A stretch of DNA of 64,000 nt from assembly GCF_016107285.1 (NCBI RefSeq), contig NZ_RCVQ01000001.1:186001-250000 (forward strand), in the 5' to 3' direction. The notes beneath the pieces are model-generated. The model saw only the letters and a program-made list of their open reading frames with translations. It was not told the origin of the DNA and searched no databases. Shown one piece after another: positions 16,901 to 24,314 of the stretch (its first letter is position 1; every line of letters begins with the position of its first letter). The stretch is from Roseomonas sp. KE0001. Lineage in GTDB: Bacteria > Pseudomonadota > Alphaproteobacteria > Acetobacterales > Acetobacteraceae. Made by a program: the position numbers and the translations under genes.

Positions 16901-17113
16901 TCAGTTGGTGGCGGGCGGCAGCGGGTCGAGGAAATCGGCGCCGTAATCCTCCTGGACCTCGGCGACGGCCTGCATGAAGGCGCTGTCCCAGGCATCCTCC
17001 AGGGCGTCCATGAGCGCCTCGGCGGCGGCCGCGCTCTTCAGCATGGCCACGCGCTCGCGGCCGGCGATCCAGACGGCGAAGCTGCCATCCTTCTCCTCGC
17101 GGATCTCAAACAT
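16901..17113 (-). CDS. Small hypothetical protein in hydantoinase operon
   Basis: A 70-residue soluble acidic protein starting 'MFEIREEKDGSFAVWIAG' and ending 'DYGADFLDPLPPATN'. The N-terminal half looks like a short beta-hairpin, the second half helical with many Ala and Glu. No family is recognised. It starts two bases after the stop of the small membrane protein gene upstream and ends 16 bases before the carbamoylase start, so it is probably translated with them. Confidence 0.65.
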   Translation of the reverse strand: MFEIREEKDGSFAVWIAGRERVAMLKSAAAAEALMDALEDAWDSAFMQAVAEVQEDYGADFLDPLPPATN

Positions 17114-17115
17114 CC

Positions 17116-17334
17116 TCAGGCTCCTCTCTCGGGCCTCTCGGGCGGGGGCACAGGCGGCGGGGCGGTGTCGGGCGCGGGCTCGCGCGGGGTCAGCAGGCCG
17201 TAAGCCAGGCGGCCGGCCAGCACGGCGACGAGGCCGCCGCCGAGCGCCAGCGGCAGGCTGGTCCCCGGGCCGGTGAACCAGATCCAGAGGGCGAAGGCCC
17301 CGAGGGCGACCAGCGCGACGGCGGCGCCGCGCAT
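17116..17334 (-). CDS. Small membrane protein, Pro-rich tail
   Basis: A 72-residue protein with two hydrophobic helices (about 4-20 and 28-48) and a proline-rich cytoplasmic or periplasmic tail. Its ATG shares one base with the cyclic amidase stop (TGATG at 17332-17336), a strong sign of coupled translation. No family is recognised. Being fixed between hydantoinase and carbamoylase genes, it may be an accessory of that pathway, but nothing proves it. Confidence 0.62.
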   Translation of the reverse strand: MRGAAVALVALGAFALWIWFTGPGTSLPLALGGGLVAVLAGRLAYGLLTPREPAPDTAPPPVPPPERPERGA

Positions 17335-18713
17335 CAGAGCGGCACGCTCTCGCGATGCTGGCGCGGCAGGAACCGGCCCTGGCCGGGCCTGGCCGAGACC
17401 GTCGTCCCGTCCCAGATGCGGGTGCCGCGCAGATAGGTGGCGGCGACGCGGACCTTCATCGGCCGGCCATGATAGGGCGACCAGCGGGCGTCCTCGCGGT
17501 CCTGGATGGAGGCCTCGTCGAAGGTGAACTCGCCCTCCTCCAGAACGGCGAAATCGGCGTCCGCCCCGAGCCTGATGGCGCCCTTGCGCGGCGCCAGGCC
17601 GTGGTGGCGGGCGGTGTTCTCGGCGCAGTACCGCGCCATCAGGGTCAGGGGCAGGCCGCGCTCGAGCAGCAGCGTCGCCATCAGCGGCGCGAAGGACTGC
17701 ATGCCGGTCAGCCCGGCGCCGCAGGCGAAGATGTCGTCGCCGAACTTCCTCGCGCGCGGCCAGGGGGCGTGGTCGGTCGAGACATAGGCGATCCGCCCGT
17801 CGATCAGCTCCGCCCACATGCGCTCCACCTCGGCCGCCGTGCGGAAGGGCGGGTTGCACTTGCCGAAGCCCTTGAGGCGGACGAGATCCTCCTCGGTCAT
17901 GCAGAGATACTGGATGCAGGCCTCGCCGCTGGCGCGACCGCCCATCCCGCGGAAGGCGGCGGCGATCTCGAAGCCGCGGGCGACGGAGGAATGCGCGATG
18001 TGCACATGCGCGCCGGTCTCCAGCCCGATCTCGAAGATCTCCAGATCCGCCATGGTCTCGGCCAGCGGCGGCCGGGTGCGGGCGTGCATGATCGGATCGA
18101 CCCGGCCGCTCGCCCGCGCCTCGGCGGTCAGCCGCTCCACCAGCTCCTGGTCCTCGTTGTGGACGGCGACCATCAGGCCGGTCTTCGCGATCTCGCGGAA
18201 GGCGGCGGTCATGGTCGGGTGGTCGATGCGCGGAAAGCGCACCGCGTCGTACTCGTAGGTGGACAGCTTGAAGGCCGAGGCGCCGGCCTCGGCCAGCCCG
18301 GCGATCGCATCCACCCCGCCTTCCTTGCGGATGGTCCCGTAGAGGGCGACATCGACATGCGACAGGGCGTTCACCGCTTCGACCTTCTCGCGGAAGATCG
18401 CGGCGTCGGTCACGGCGCGCGGCACGTCATAAGGCATGTCGCAGACCGTGGTGACGCCGCCGGCGGCGGCCGACATCGTCGCGCCCTCGATGCCGGGCCA
18501 GCCGATGGCGCTGCCGGTGTGCATGTGCCCGTCCACCAGGCCGGGCAGGATGAAGCGGCCGGAGTGATCCTCGACGGCCCGGGCCGGCGGCAGCTCGCCC
18601 TCGCCGATGGCGGCGATGCTCTCCCCGCGGACGGCGACATAGCCATCCCGCAGGATACCGTCGGGCAGAACGAGGTCACCGCGCAGCACACGGTCATAGG
18701 GAAGAGGCATCAT
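17334..18713 (-). CDS. Cyclic amidase: dihydropyrimidinase/hydantoinase/allantoinase type
   Basis: A 459-residue binuclear metal amidohydrolase. Ligands visible: His63/His65 in 'VDGHMHTG', the carboxylated Lys149 in 'SAFKLSTYEY', His185 in 'VAVHNED', His238/His241 region in 'AHVHIAHSS', and Asp314 in 'VSTDHAPWP'. The spacing fits the dihydroorotase/allantoinase/hydantoinase group. With a racemase and N-carbamoyl-D-amino acid hydrolase nearby, ring opening of a 5-substituted hydantoin is the best guess; allantoinase or dihydropyrimidinase are alternatives. First gene of a four-gene operon (amidase, two small genes, carbamoylase). Confidence 0.88.
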   Translation of the reverse strand: MMPLPYDRVLRGDLVLPDGILRDGYVAVRGESIAAIGEGELPPARAVEDHSGRFILPGLVDGHMHTGSAIGWPGIEGATMSAAAGGVTTVCDMPYDVPRAVTDAAIFREKVEAVNALSHVDVALYGTIRKEGGVDAIAGLAEAGASAFKLSTYEYDAVRFPRIDHPTMTAAFREIAKTGLMVAVHNEDQELVERLTAEARASGRVDPIMHARTRPPLAETMADLEIFEIGLETGAHVHIAHSSVARGFEIAAAFRGMGGRASGEACIQYLCMTEEDLVRLKGFGKCNPPFRTAAEVERMWAELIDGRIAYVSTDHAPWPRARKFGDDIFACGAGLTGMQSFAPLMATLLLERGLPLTLMARYCAENTARHHGLAPRKGAIRLGADADFAVLEEGEFTFDEASIQDREDARWSPYHGRPMKVRVAATYLRGTRIWDGTTVSARPGQGRFLPRQHRESVPL

Positions 18714-18806
18714 ATCGGGTCCGGAAAGCGATCAGGGCGACGAGACTAGTCCCGCCGCCCCGTTGCCCTCAACCCGTCCCGGCCGATCGGCGCGCGCAGG
18801 CGCCCC

Positions 18807-20072
18807 TCAGGGCGAGAGGACCATGCAGGGACCGCGCATGGCCTTGCAGGTGCGCTGCGCGTGGCCGGAGGACAGTCCGGTGACCCGTGCGCGCCAGAAC
18901 AGCTTGCCATCGACACGCACCCGCTCCACCACCACCGTGCCGCCCTGCCGCGCGGCGCGGGCGGCCGCCTGGCGCGCGGTGGACTGGCTGGCGAAGGCGC
19001 CGACCTGCACGGCCCAGCGGCCGCTGACAGAGGACCGCGCCGGCGCCGGGGCGCGCTGCGCCGCGGGCCGGCTGGACGGGCGGGGCACGGCGCGCGCCAC
19101 CGGCGCGGCGAGGGCGGCGGCCTGCGCCGTGCCGACCAGCCTCGGGCCGCCGGTCCGCCCGGCCATCAGCATGTCGGGCGCGCTCCGTCCGCGCTCGGAG
19201 AAGCCGCGGTCGAGCAGGGCCATGACGTGGTCGTCGCGCTCGCGGCTGCTGGCGCCGCCGAAGACCACGGCGACTAGCCGCGTGCCGCCGCGCTCCGCGC
19301 TGGCCGCGAGATTGAAGCCGCTGGCGCGGATATAGCCGGTCTTCAGCCCGTCGGCGCCGTCATACTCGGCAACGACGCGGTTGTGGCTGCGGATGGTCTG
19401 GCCGCCCCAGGTGAAGCTGCGTGCGCTGAAGTAGGCATAGCGCTGCGGGAAGTGGCGGATCAGCGCGCGGCTCAGGATGGCGATGTCGCGCGCCGTCGTC
19501 ACCTGGTTGGCGTCGGGCAGGCCGGAGGCATTTCGGAAGCTGGTGCTGCGCATGCCGAGCGCGCGCGCCTGGCGGGTCATCATGCGGCCGAACTGCACCT
19601 CGCTGCTGCCCGAGAGATGCTCGCCCAGCGCCGCCGCCACATCGTTGGCGGACTTGGTGACCAGCGCCAGGATGGCGTCGCGCACCGTGATGCTGCTGCC
19701 CGGCTTCAGTCCGAGCTTCGAAGGTTCCTGCCCCGCCGCGTGACGGGAGACGCGGATCCGCGTGCCGGCGGAAAGCCGGCCCTGCTCCATGGCCTCGAAC
19801 ACCATGTAGAGGGTCATCATCTTGGTCAGCGAGGCGGGATAGCGCGGCTCGTCGGCGTTGATGGCGAAGATCTCCTCGCCGGTCGCCACGTCCATCACCA
19901 TGGAGGCGTAGCGGCTGCCGCCGATCTGCGCCTGTGCCGGCGCCGTCCAGGCGGCGGGCAGAAGCGCCGCCAGCAGCAGTCCTGCGGAGAGGGCGGATCG
20001 GCCTCTCCTCGCTCTGTCCAGAACATGTCGCAGCCACGCGCCCTGCCGCGCGGTCATGCCCCTTTCCGCCAT
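18807..20072 (-). CDS. D-alanyl-D-alanine carboxypeptidase (S11) with C-terminal SPOR domain
   Basis: Periplasmic peptidoglycan-trimming enzyme of the DacA/PBP5-like S11 family, 421 residues. A signal peptide spans about residues 1-48. The three penicillin-binding motifs are Ser81-Lys84 ('SLTK'), Ser141-Asn143 ('SAND') and Lys244-Gly246 ('LKTGYIRASG'). After a Pro/Ala-rich linker (about 330-345), a SPOR domain begins at 'GRWAVQVGAFASQSTAR', which in other proteins binds glycan strands stripped of peptides at division sites. The S11-SPOR fusion is common in alphaproteobacteria. An alternative start is the ATG at 20057. A long untranscribed-looking region lies upstream. Confidence 0.93.
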   Translation of the reverse strand: MAERGMTARQGAWLRHVLDRARRGRSALSAGLLLAALLPAAWTAPAQAQIGGSRYASMVMDVATGEEIFAINADEPRYPASLTKMMTLYMVFEAMEQGRLSAGTRIRVSRHAAGQEPSKLGLKPGSSITVRDAILALVTKSANDVAAALGEHLSGSSEVQFGRMMTRQARALGMRSTSFRNASGLPDANQVTTARDIAILSRALIRHFPQRYAYFSARSFTWGGQTIRSHNRVVAEYDGADGLKTGYIRASGFNLAASAERGGTRLVAVVFGGASSRERDDHVMALLDRGFSERGRSAPDMLMAGRTGGPRLVGTAQAAALAAPVARAVPRPSSRPAAQRAPAPARSSVSGRWAVQVGAFASQSTARQAAARAARQGGTVVVERVRVDGKLFWRARVTGLSSGHAQRTCKAMRGPCMVLSP

Positions 20073-20584
20073 GGCGTCAGTTCCCCCGTTCCACGCCGAG
20101 CCCCGTGGGGCCCGTCATGCATCCCCAGCGCCCGCCTGGCGTGCCCGGGCGGACCAACACCGGCGCCGCAACCGCCCACGGACTTCCGAAGAAGACACGG
20201 GCGGCTCCCCAGCGGCGCCAGGTTGCGCGCAGCATGGCGAGGTCGCGCATGAGAAGAAAGCGCTTATGGTCTGATCCAGCACGAAAATTACTTTTTGTTG
20301 CTCACACTCCCGTCAGTTCGTAAGGCGCGGTGAGACATGCCCGACGTGCCGCTCGACGCAGGGACGCGCCGTCTCCATCCCGCGCATCGGCGCCGCGACG
20401 GACGCGCTGCTTCCGGCGCGCCGCTTCCGGCGTCAGGCCGATGCGCGCAAGGATCGGAGCGGCGGGTGCTTCTTGTCGACGTGTCCCGGCGTGGCCTGGT
20501 CGATGGGCGCCATGAACCCGTGCACCGGAGAAAGCTGCGGCCCGCGCATCGCCTCTCACACCGCGCCGGTGACGGAGCGCCGCG

Positions 20585-20676
20585 CCGCGCGGCATCGCCG
20601 TACCCCGCCGCGCGGTATCACCGCACCCTGCCGCGCGGTATCACCACGCCCTGCCGCGCGGTATCACCGCGACGCG
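20585..20676. repeat. Four tandem 23-bp repeats
   Basis: Four units start at 20585, 20608, 20631 and 20654. The consensus starts CCGCGCGGTATCACCGCACC, and the three later copies differ from each other at only a few positions; the first is the most diverged (CATCGCC for TATCACC). Each unit contains CCGCGCGG, a palindrome, so the array could act as multiple protein-binding sites or form stacked hairpins. There are no spacers, so this is not CRISPR-like. Confidence 0.8.
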
Positions 20677-20836
20677 TCGGAAGGGGCGTCGTGACAGGCA
20701 CGGCGCGCGGTTCGGCGATTTCCAAACTCTGTAGGTGAGAGCGCCATCTTCGGGAGCGGTGTCGCTTTCCGGCCACGCGGGAGGCGCGTCTGAATCCCGG
20801 CGGCTGGAAATTTGCAACGAGATGCAACGGATTTCG

Positions 20837-20865
20837 TTGACAAGCCGATTGCGCGTGAAGATAGC
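20837..20865 (+). promoter_or_regulatory. Possible sigma-70 promoter
   Basis: TTGACA at 20837-20842, a 17-base spacer, then GATAGC at 20860-20865. The -35 is perfect, the -10 weak. It points toward the histone-like gene and would give a leader of roughly 300 bases, or drive a separate short transcript. Confidence 0.35.
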
Positions 20866-21176
20866 GTGTTTCGCGCGCGCACCGGTTGGGCGCGATTCGC
20901 GGCGCCGCTGTCAGAGGAAGCCGACGGATCGGGAGGAAGCGATGCGCCGCGGTTCGGAAGGACATCGGGATGAGGCAAGCCGGCGCTGCCCGCGTATCCT
21001 GCGGCGATCGCCGGCAGGGAAGCGGTGGGTGTCAAACGGCTCGCGCCCTCATGGCCGTCATTGACGAATGATGGGCGCATGCTCTCGGAAGAGCGCAAGA
21101 AAAGAAGCTATCCGATGTGGAACAGCGGACATCGCTTCCCATCGCGGCCTGAACTCTGGGTAAGGAGATCCAGCAC

Positions 21177-22280
21177 ATGACCGACGAGACCGAAACCGGC
21201 CGCCCGCGCGCGCAAGCGATGGCGGTGGCCACCACCCGCCGCAGCAGCGGCACCACGCGCAAGGCGGCCACGACGCGCGGCGCGGCGAGCAAGACAGCCG
21301 CGAAGAGCTCCGGCACGGGCAAGAGCGGCAGCGGCGCGGCCAAGAAGGCGACGCCGGCCAAGAAGGCCACCTCCAGCCGGACGGCGACGGCGCGCAAGCC
21401 GGCCGCCGCCCCGAAGAAGGCGACCACGACCCGGAAGGCCACGGCAACGAAGACGACGGCCGCGACGAAGAAGGCGGCTCCGGCCCGGAAGGCGGCCTCG
21501 TCCCGGACCACGGCGGCCCGGACCGCGACGGCGGTGCGTAAGTCGGCTGCCCCGAAGAAGGCCGCCACGACGCGGCGGGCGACGACGAAGGCGGCGGCGA
21601 AGCCGGCCCGCGCGACGACGAAGGCGACGGCGACGAAGGCCGCGACAACGAGGAAGGCCGCCCCGGCCCGCAAGACCGCGGCCGCGACGCGCCGCGGCAC
21701 GACCACCGCCACGGCGCGCAAGGCGTCGGCCAAGCCCGCCGCCAAGGCGCCCGCGCGGAAGACCGCCGCGACGACCCGCGCCCCTGCCCGCAAGACGGCG
21801 ACGCGCGCCGCCGCCACGCCGCGGAAGGCCGCGCCGGCCAAGCGGACCACGACCCGCGCGACGACGAAGACCGCGGCGAAGACGAGCACGCGCACCACCA
21901 CCCGGACGGCGGCGGCCCGCCAGGCCCCGGCGAAGACGACGACCGCCCGGAAGGCTCCGGCGGCCACTGCGCGCAAGTCGGCGCCGAAGAGCGGCGGAAC
22001 CGCGCGCACCGCCTCGGCGCGCAAGACCGCGGCCCAGCCGGCGGCGACCAGCCGCAAGGTCGCGCCCGTAAAGCGGCCCGCGACGCGCAAGGTGGCGGCG
22101 CAGGACTCGCCGACGGCCGCCGCGCGGTCTGATGCCGCCAGGCGTGGCGCGGAGACGCGGGCGCGCAAGAAGGCCGAGGCGGCCGCTCTGGCCGCCGCCG
22201 CGCCCGAGGCGCCTCCGGCGCCCGAGCCGGTGCCGGACATGCCGGCGCCGCAGGTGGTGGACGGCTCCGCGGCCGAGTAG
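21177..22280 (+). CDS. Histone H1-like Lys/Ala/Thr/Arg-rich DNA-binding protein
   Basis: A 367-residue basic protein built almost entirely of Ala, Lys, Arg and Thr in irregular repeats such as 'KKATP', 'ARKAA', 'TTRKA' and 'PARKTA', resembling the C-terminal tails of eukaryotic H1 and bacterial Hc1/Hc2 or AlgP-like proteins. The last 60 residues change to 'ETRARKKAEAAALAAAAP' followed by an acidic, proline-rich end. It should bind DNA nonspecifically and compact the nucleoid; that function is inferred from composition. AAGGAG sits nine bases before the ATG at 21177, and a strong terminator follows, so it is a separate transcription unit. Repeat length is likely to vary between strains. Confidence 0.85.
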   Translation: MTDETETGRPRAQAMAVATTRRSSGTTRKAATTRGAASKTAAKSSGTGKSGSGAAKKATPAKKATSSRTATARKPAAAPKKATTTRKATATKTTAATKKAAPARKAASSRTTAARTATAVRKSAAPKKAATTRRATTKAAAKPARATTKATATKAATTRKAAPARKTAAATRRGTTTATARKASAKPAAKAPARKTAATTRAPARKTATRAAATPRKAAPAKRTTTRATTKTAAKTSTRTTTRTAAARQAPAKTTTARKAPAATARKSAPKSGGTARTASARKTAAQPAATSRKVAPVKRPATRKVAAQDSPTAAARSDAARRGAETRARKKAEAAALAAAAPEAPPAPEPVPDMPAPQVVDGSAAE

Positions 22281-22305
22281 TTCGGCGGGCGATGCCGTGA
22301 AGGAC

Positions 22306-22330
22306 AAGGCCGCCGCGAGGCGGCCTTTTT
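22306..22330 (+). terminator. Rho-independent terminator after histone-like gene
   Basis: AAGGCCGCC pairs perfectly with GGCGGCCTT across a GCGA loop and is followed by further T residues (TTTTT at 22326-22330). It begins 26 bases after the stop and separates this gene from the downstream dehydrogenase. Confidence 0.9.
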
Positions 22331-22409
22331 CATTCCGGCGGCTTTGCGGCATCTGGCGTCCGGCCTACCTTGCGCCGGGCCGCTGGGGCCGCCGCGCGAA
22401 GGGAACGCC

Positions 22410-23399
22410 ATGACCGATAACATCCGCCGCATCCTGTATCTGAGCCATGCGCCGGAGGCCGTTTATGCCATGTGGCGCGCCCGGCTGCCGGAAGGCTGCG
22501 AACTGATCACCCTCTCGGCGAACGACGATGCCGAGCGGCTGGAGAAGCTGCCCCTGGCGGATGTGGTGATCGTGGCGCCCGCCGTGCTGCGGCCGGAGTG
22601 GGTGGAGAAGGCGCCACGGCTGAAGCTGGTCCAGCATCAGGGTGTCGGCTGGCAGGGCGAGACGCCGATCCCGCAGCTCCGCGAACGCGGCATCCGGCTG
22701 GCGATCAATCCCTCCGGCACCGCCGAGGTGGTCAGCGAGCACGCCCTGGCGCTGATGCTGGCCTGCCTGCGGCACATCCCGCGCACGGACGCGGCGATGC
22801 GGCGCGGCGACTGGCTGGGCACCGCGCTGCGGCCGGTGTCGCGCAACCTGCGCGGCCGTACCGTCGGCATCGTCGGCATGGGGCGCATCGGCTCGGCGGT
22901 GGCGGCGCTGCTGCAGCCCTTCCGCGTCCGTGGCCTCTACGTCGATCCCTATGAGAAGCTGCCGGAGGGGCTCGAGCTGGCGCTGAACTTCCGCCGCGTC
23001 GAGATGGAGGAGCTGCTGCGGGAAGCGGAGGTCGTCACCCTGCATCTGCCGGCCACGGCGGAGACGCATCACCTGTTCAATGACGCCGCGTTCCAGGCCA
23101 TGCGGCGCGACGCGGTGCTGGTGAACTGCGCGCGCGGCGCCGTGGTGGACGAGGCCGCGCTGGCCCGCGCCCTGTCCGGCGGGCTGATCCGTGCCGCCGG
23201 CGTCGATGTCTTCGAGCCGGAGCCGCCGCGCCCGGACAATCCGCTGCTCGGCCTCGAGAACGTCGTGCTCACACCGCATGTCGCCGCCGGCACGCTGGAC
23301 GCCATGCAGGCCAAGGTGGACGGGGCCATGGCCAATATCGCCCGCTTCGTGCGGGGCGAGGCGCTGCAGGACGAGATCGACCTCGGCGCCGCCGGCTGA
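22410..23399 (+). CDS. D-isomer-specific 2-hydroxyacid dehydrogenase
   Basis: A 329-residue NAD(P)-dependent reductase of the phosphoglycerate/glyoxylate/hydroxypyruvate dehydrogenase family. The dinucleotide motif is 156-161 in 'VGIVGMGRIGSAV'. The catalytic residues are Arg242 ('NCARGAVVDE'), Glu269 ('DVFEPEPP') and His290 ('LTPHVAAGT'). It lacks an ACT domain, so is not the regulated SerA form. The reaction would be oxidation of a D-2-hydroxyacid or reduction of a 2-keto acid. It is followed 14 bases later by a lipid kinase gene that starts with GTG, probably one transcript, though no functional link is evident. Confidence 0.9.
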   Translation: MTDNIRRILYLSHAPEAVYAMWRARLPEGCELITLSANDDAERLEKLPLADVVIVAPAVLRPEWVEKAPRLKLVQHQGVGWQGETPIPQLRERGIRLAINPSGTAEVVSEHALALMLACLRHIPRTDAAMRRGDWLGTALRPVSRNLRGRTVGIVGMGRIGSAVAALLQPFRVRGLYVDPYEKLPEGLELALNFRRVEMEELLREAEVVTLHLPATAETHHLFNDAAFQAMRRDAVLVNCARGAVVDEAALARALSGGLIRAAGVDVFEPEPPRPDNPLLGLENVVLTPHVAAGTLDAMQAKVDGAMANIARFVRGEALQDEIDLGAAG

Positions 23400-23413
23400 G
23401 CGAGCCGGGGGCC

Positions 23414-24310
23414 GTGCGGATTAAGGTCCTCGTCAATGCCGGCGGGGGGTCCGTGCGAGGTCGGGAACTGCGCGCCGAGATCGCCGCCGTCTTCGCCGCC
23501 CATGGTGTCGCCGCCGATGTCGAGCAGCTCGGCGGCGATGCTCTCGCCGCTGCCGCGCGCGCGGCGCTGGCGGAGGGGTATGAGGCGGTGGTGGCCGGCG
23601 GCGGCGACGGGACCGTCAGCGCCGTGGCCGGCGTGCTGGCGGGGGGCGAGGTTCCGCTCGGCGTGCTGCCGCTCGGCACGCTCAACCACTTCGCGCGCGA
23701 CCTCGGCCTGCCGGCGGACTGGCGGCAGGCGGCCGCGCAGCTCGCCCGCGGCCAGGTGCGGCGGATCGACGTGGCCGAGGTGAACGGCCGCGTCTTCATT
23801 AACAATTCCTCGGTCGGCCTCTATGCCGACATGGTGTCGGAGCGGGACCGCGAGCGGCGGCGGCGCGGCTGGCGCAAGGGGCCGGCCATGCTGCTGGCCT
23901 GCCTACGCATCCTGCGCCGCTTCGGCCTGCGGCGGCTGACGGTGCGGGCCGCGGGCCGCCGCGAGCGGGTGAAGACGCCGCTCGTCTTCATCGGCAACAA
24001 CGACTACGAAACCAGCCTGCCCCGCCCCGGACGCCGCGTGGCGCTGGATGGCGGCCATCTCTGCCTCTGCGTCACGCGGCACGGCAGCCGGCTGTCCCTG
24101 CTGCGGCTGGCGCTGCGCGCGGCCTTCGGCCGGCTGCGCGAGGAGCGGGACTTCGAGATGCGCGCGGTGGAGACGGCGGAGATCCACGCTCGCGCGCCGC
24201 TGCTGCGTGTGTCGCTGGATGGCGAGGTGGCGATGCTGCGCACGCCGCTGCGCTACCGCATCCGGCCGGGCGCCCTGCGGGTCCTGGCGGCTGATTCGCC
24301 ACCGGCCTGA
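23414..24310 (+). CDS. Diacylglycerol kinase-family lipid kinase
   Basis: A 298-residue protein of the DAGK catalytic family (YegS/BmrU type) that phosphorylates a lipid or related alcohol with ATP. The glycine-rich nucleotide motif is residues 62-67 in 'VVAGGGDGTVSAV'; 'PLGVLPLGTLNHFARDLGLP' is the next conserved block, and 'VFINNSSVGLYADMV' and 'VSLDGEVAML' close the fold. The start is GTG at 23414. It lies tail to tail with the kinase homologue on the minus strand, four bases apart. Confidence 0.92.
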   Translation: MRIKVLVNAGGGSVRGRELRAEIAAVFAAHGVAADVEQLGGDALAAAARAALAEGYEAVVAGGGDGTVSAVAGVLAGGEVPLGVLPLGTLNHFARDLGLPADWRQAAAQLARGQVRRIDVAEVNGRVFINNSSVGLYADMVSERDRERRRRGWRKGPAMLLACLRILRRFGLRRLTVRAAGRRERVKTPLVFIGNNDYETSLPRPGRRVALDGGHLCLCVTRHGSRLSLLRLALRAAFGRLREERDFEMRAVETAEIHARAPLLRVSLDGEVAMLRTPLRYRIRPGALRVLAADSPPA

Positions 24311-24314
24311 GGCG

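Larger units (their letters stand above)
20073..21176. other. 1.1 kb intergenic region without a recognisable gene
   Basis: Between the divergent dacA-like and histone-like genes. Reading frames up to 144 codons exist on both strands but show no signal peptide, domain or family pattern and run through the 23-bp repeats, so I do not call them. The region contains a relatively AT-rich patch at about 20260-20320, the tandem repeats at 20585-20676, a possible sigma-70 promoter at 20837-20865, and the 5' leader of the histone-like gene. A small RNA could hide here. Confidence 0.7.

Noticed and set aside
20585-20676. CRISPR array
   Set aside because: Repeats are directly adjacent without spacers, and no cas gene is present.
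20302-21098. Minus-strand frames of 97 and 144 codons in the large intergenic gap
   Set aside because: No domain, signal or good ribosome binding site; one runs through the tandem repeats. Left as non-coding.
21032-22432. Very long open frames (414 and 466 codons) opposite the histone-like gene
   Set aside because: Both are mirror images of the Lys/Ala/Thr/Arg repeats: the opposite strand of such codons lacks stops. Their Gly/Arg- and Val/Ala/Arg-rich translations match no family, while the sense frame has a ribosome binding site and terminator.
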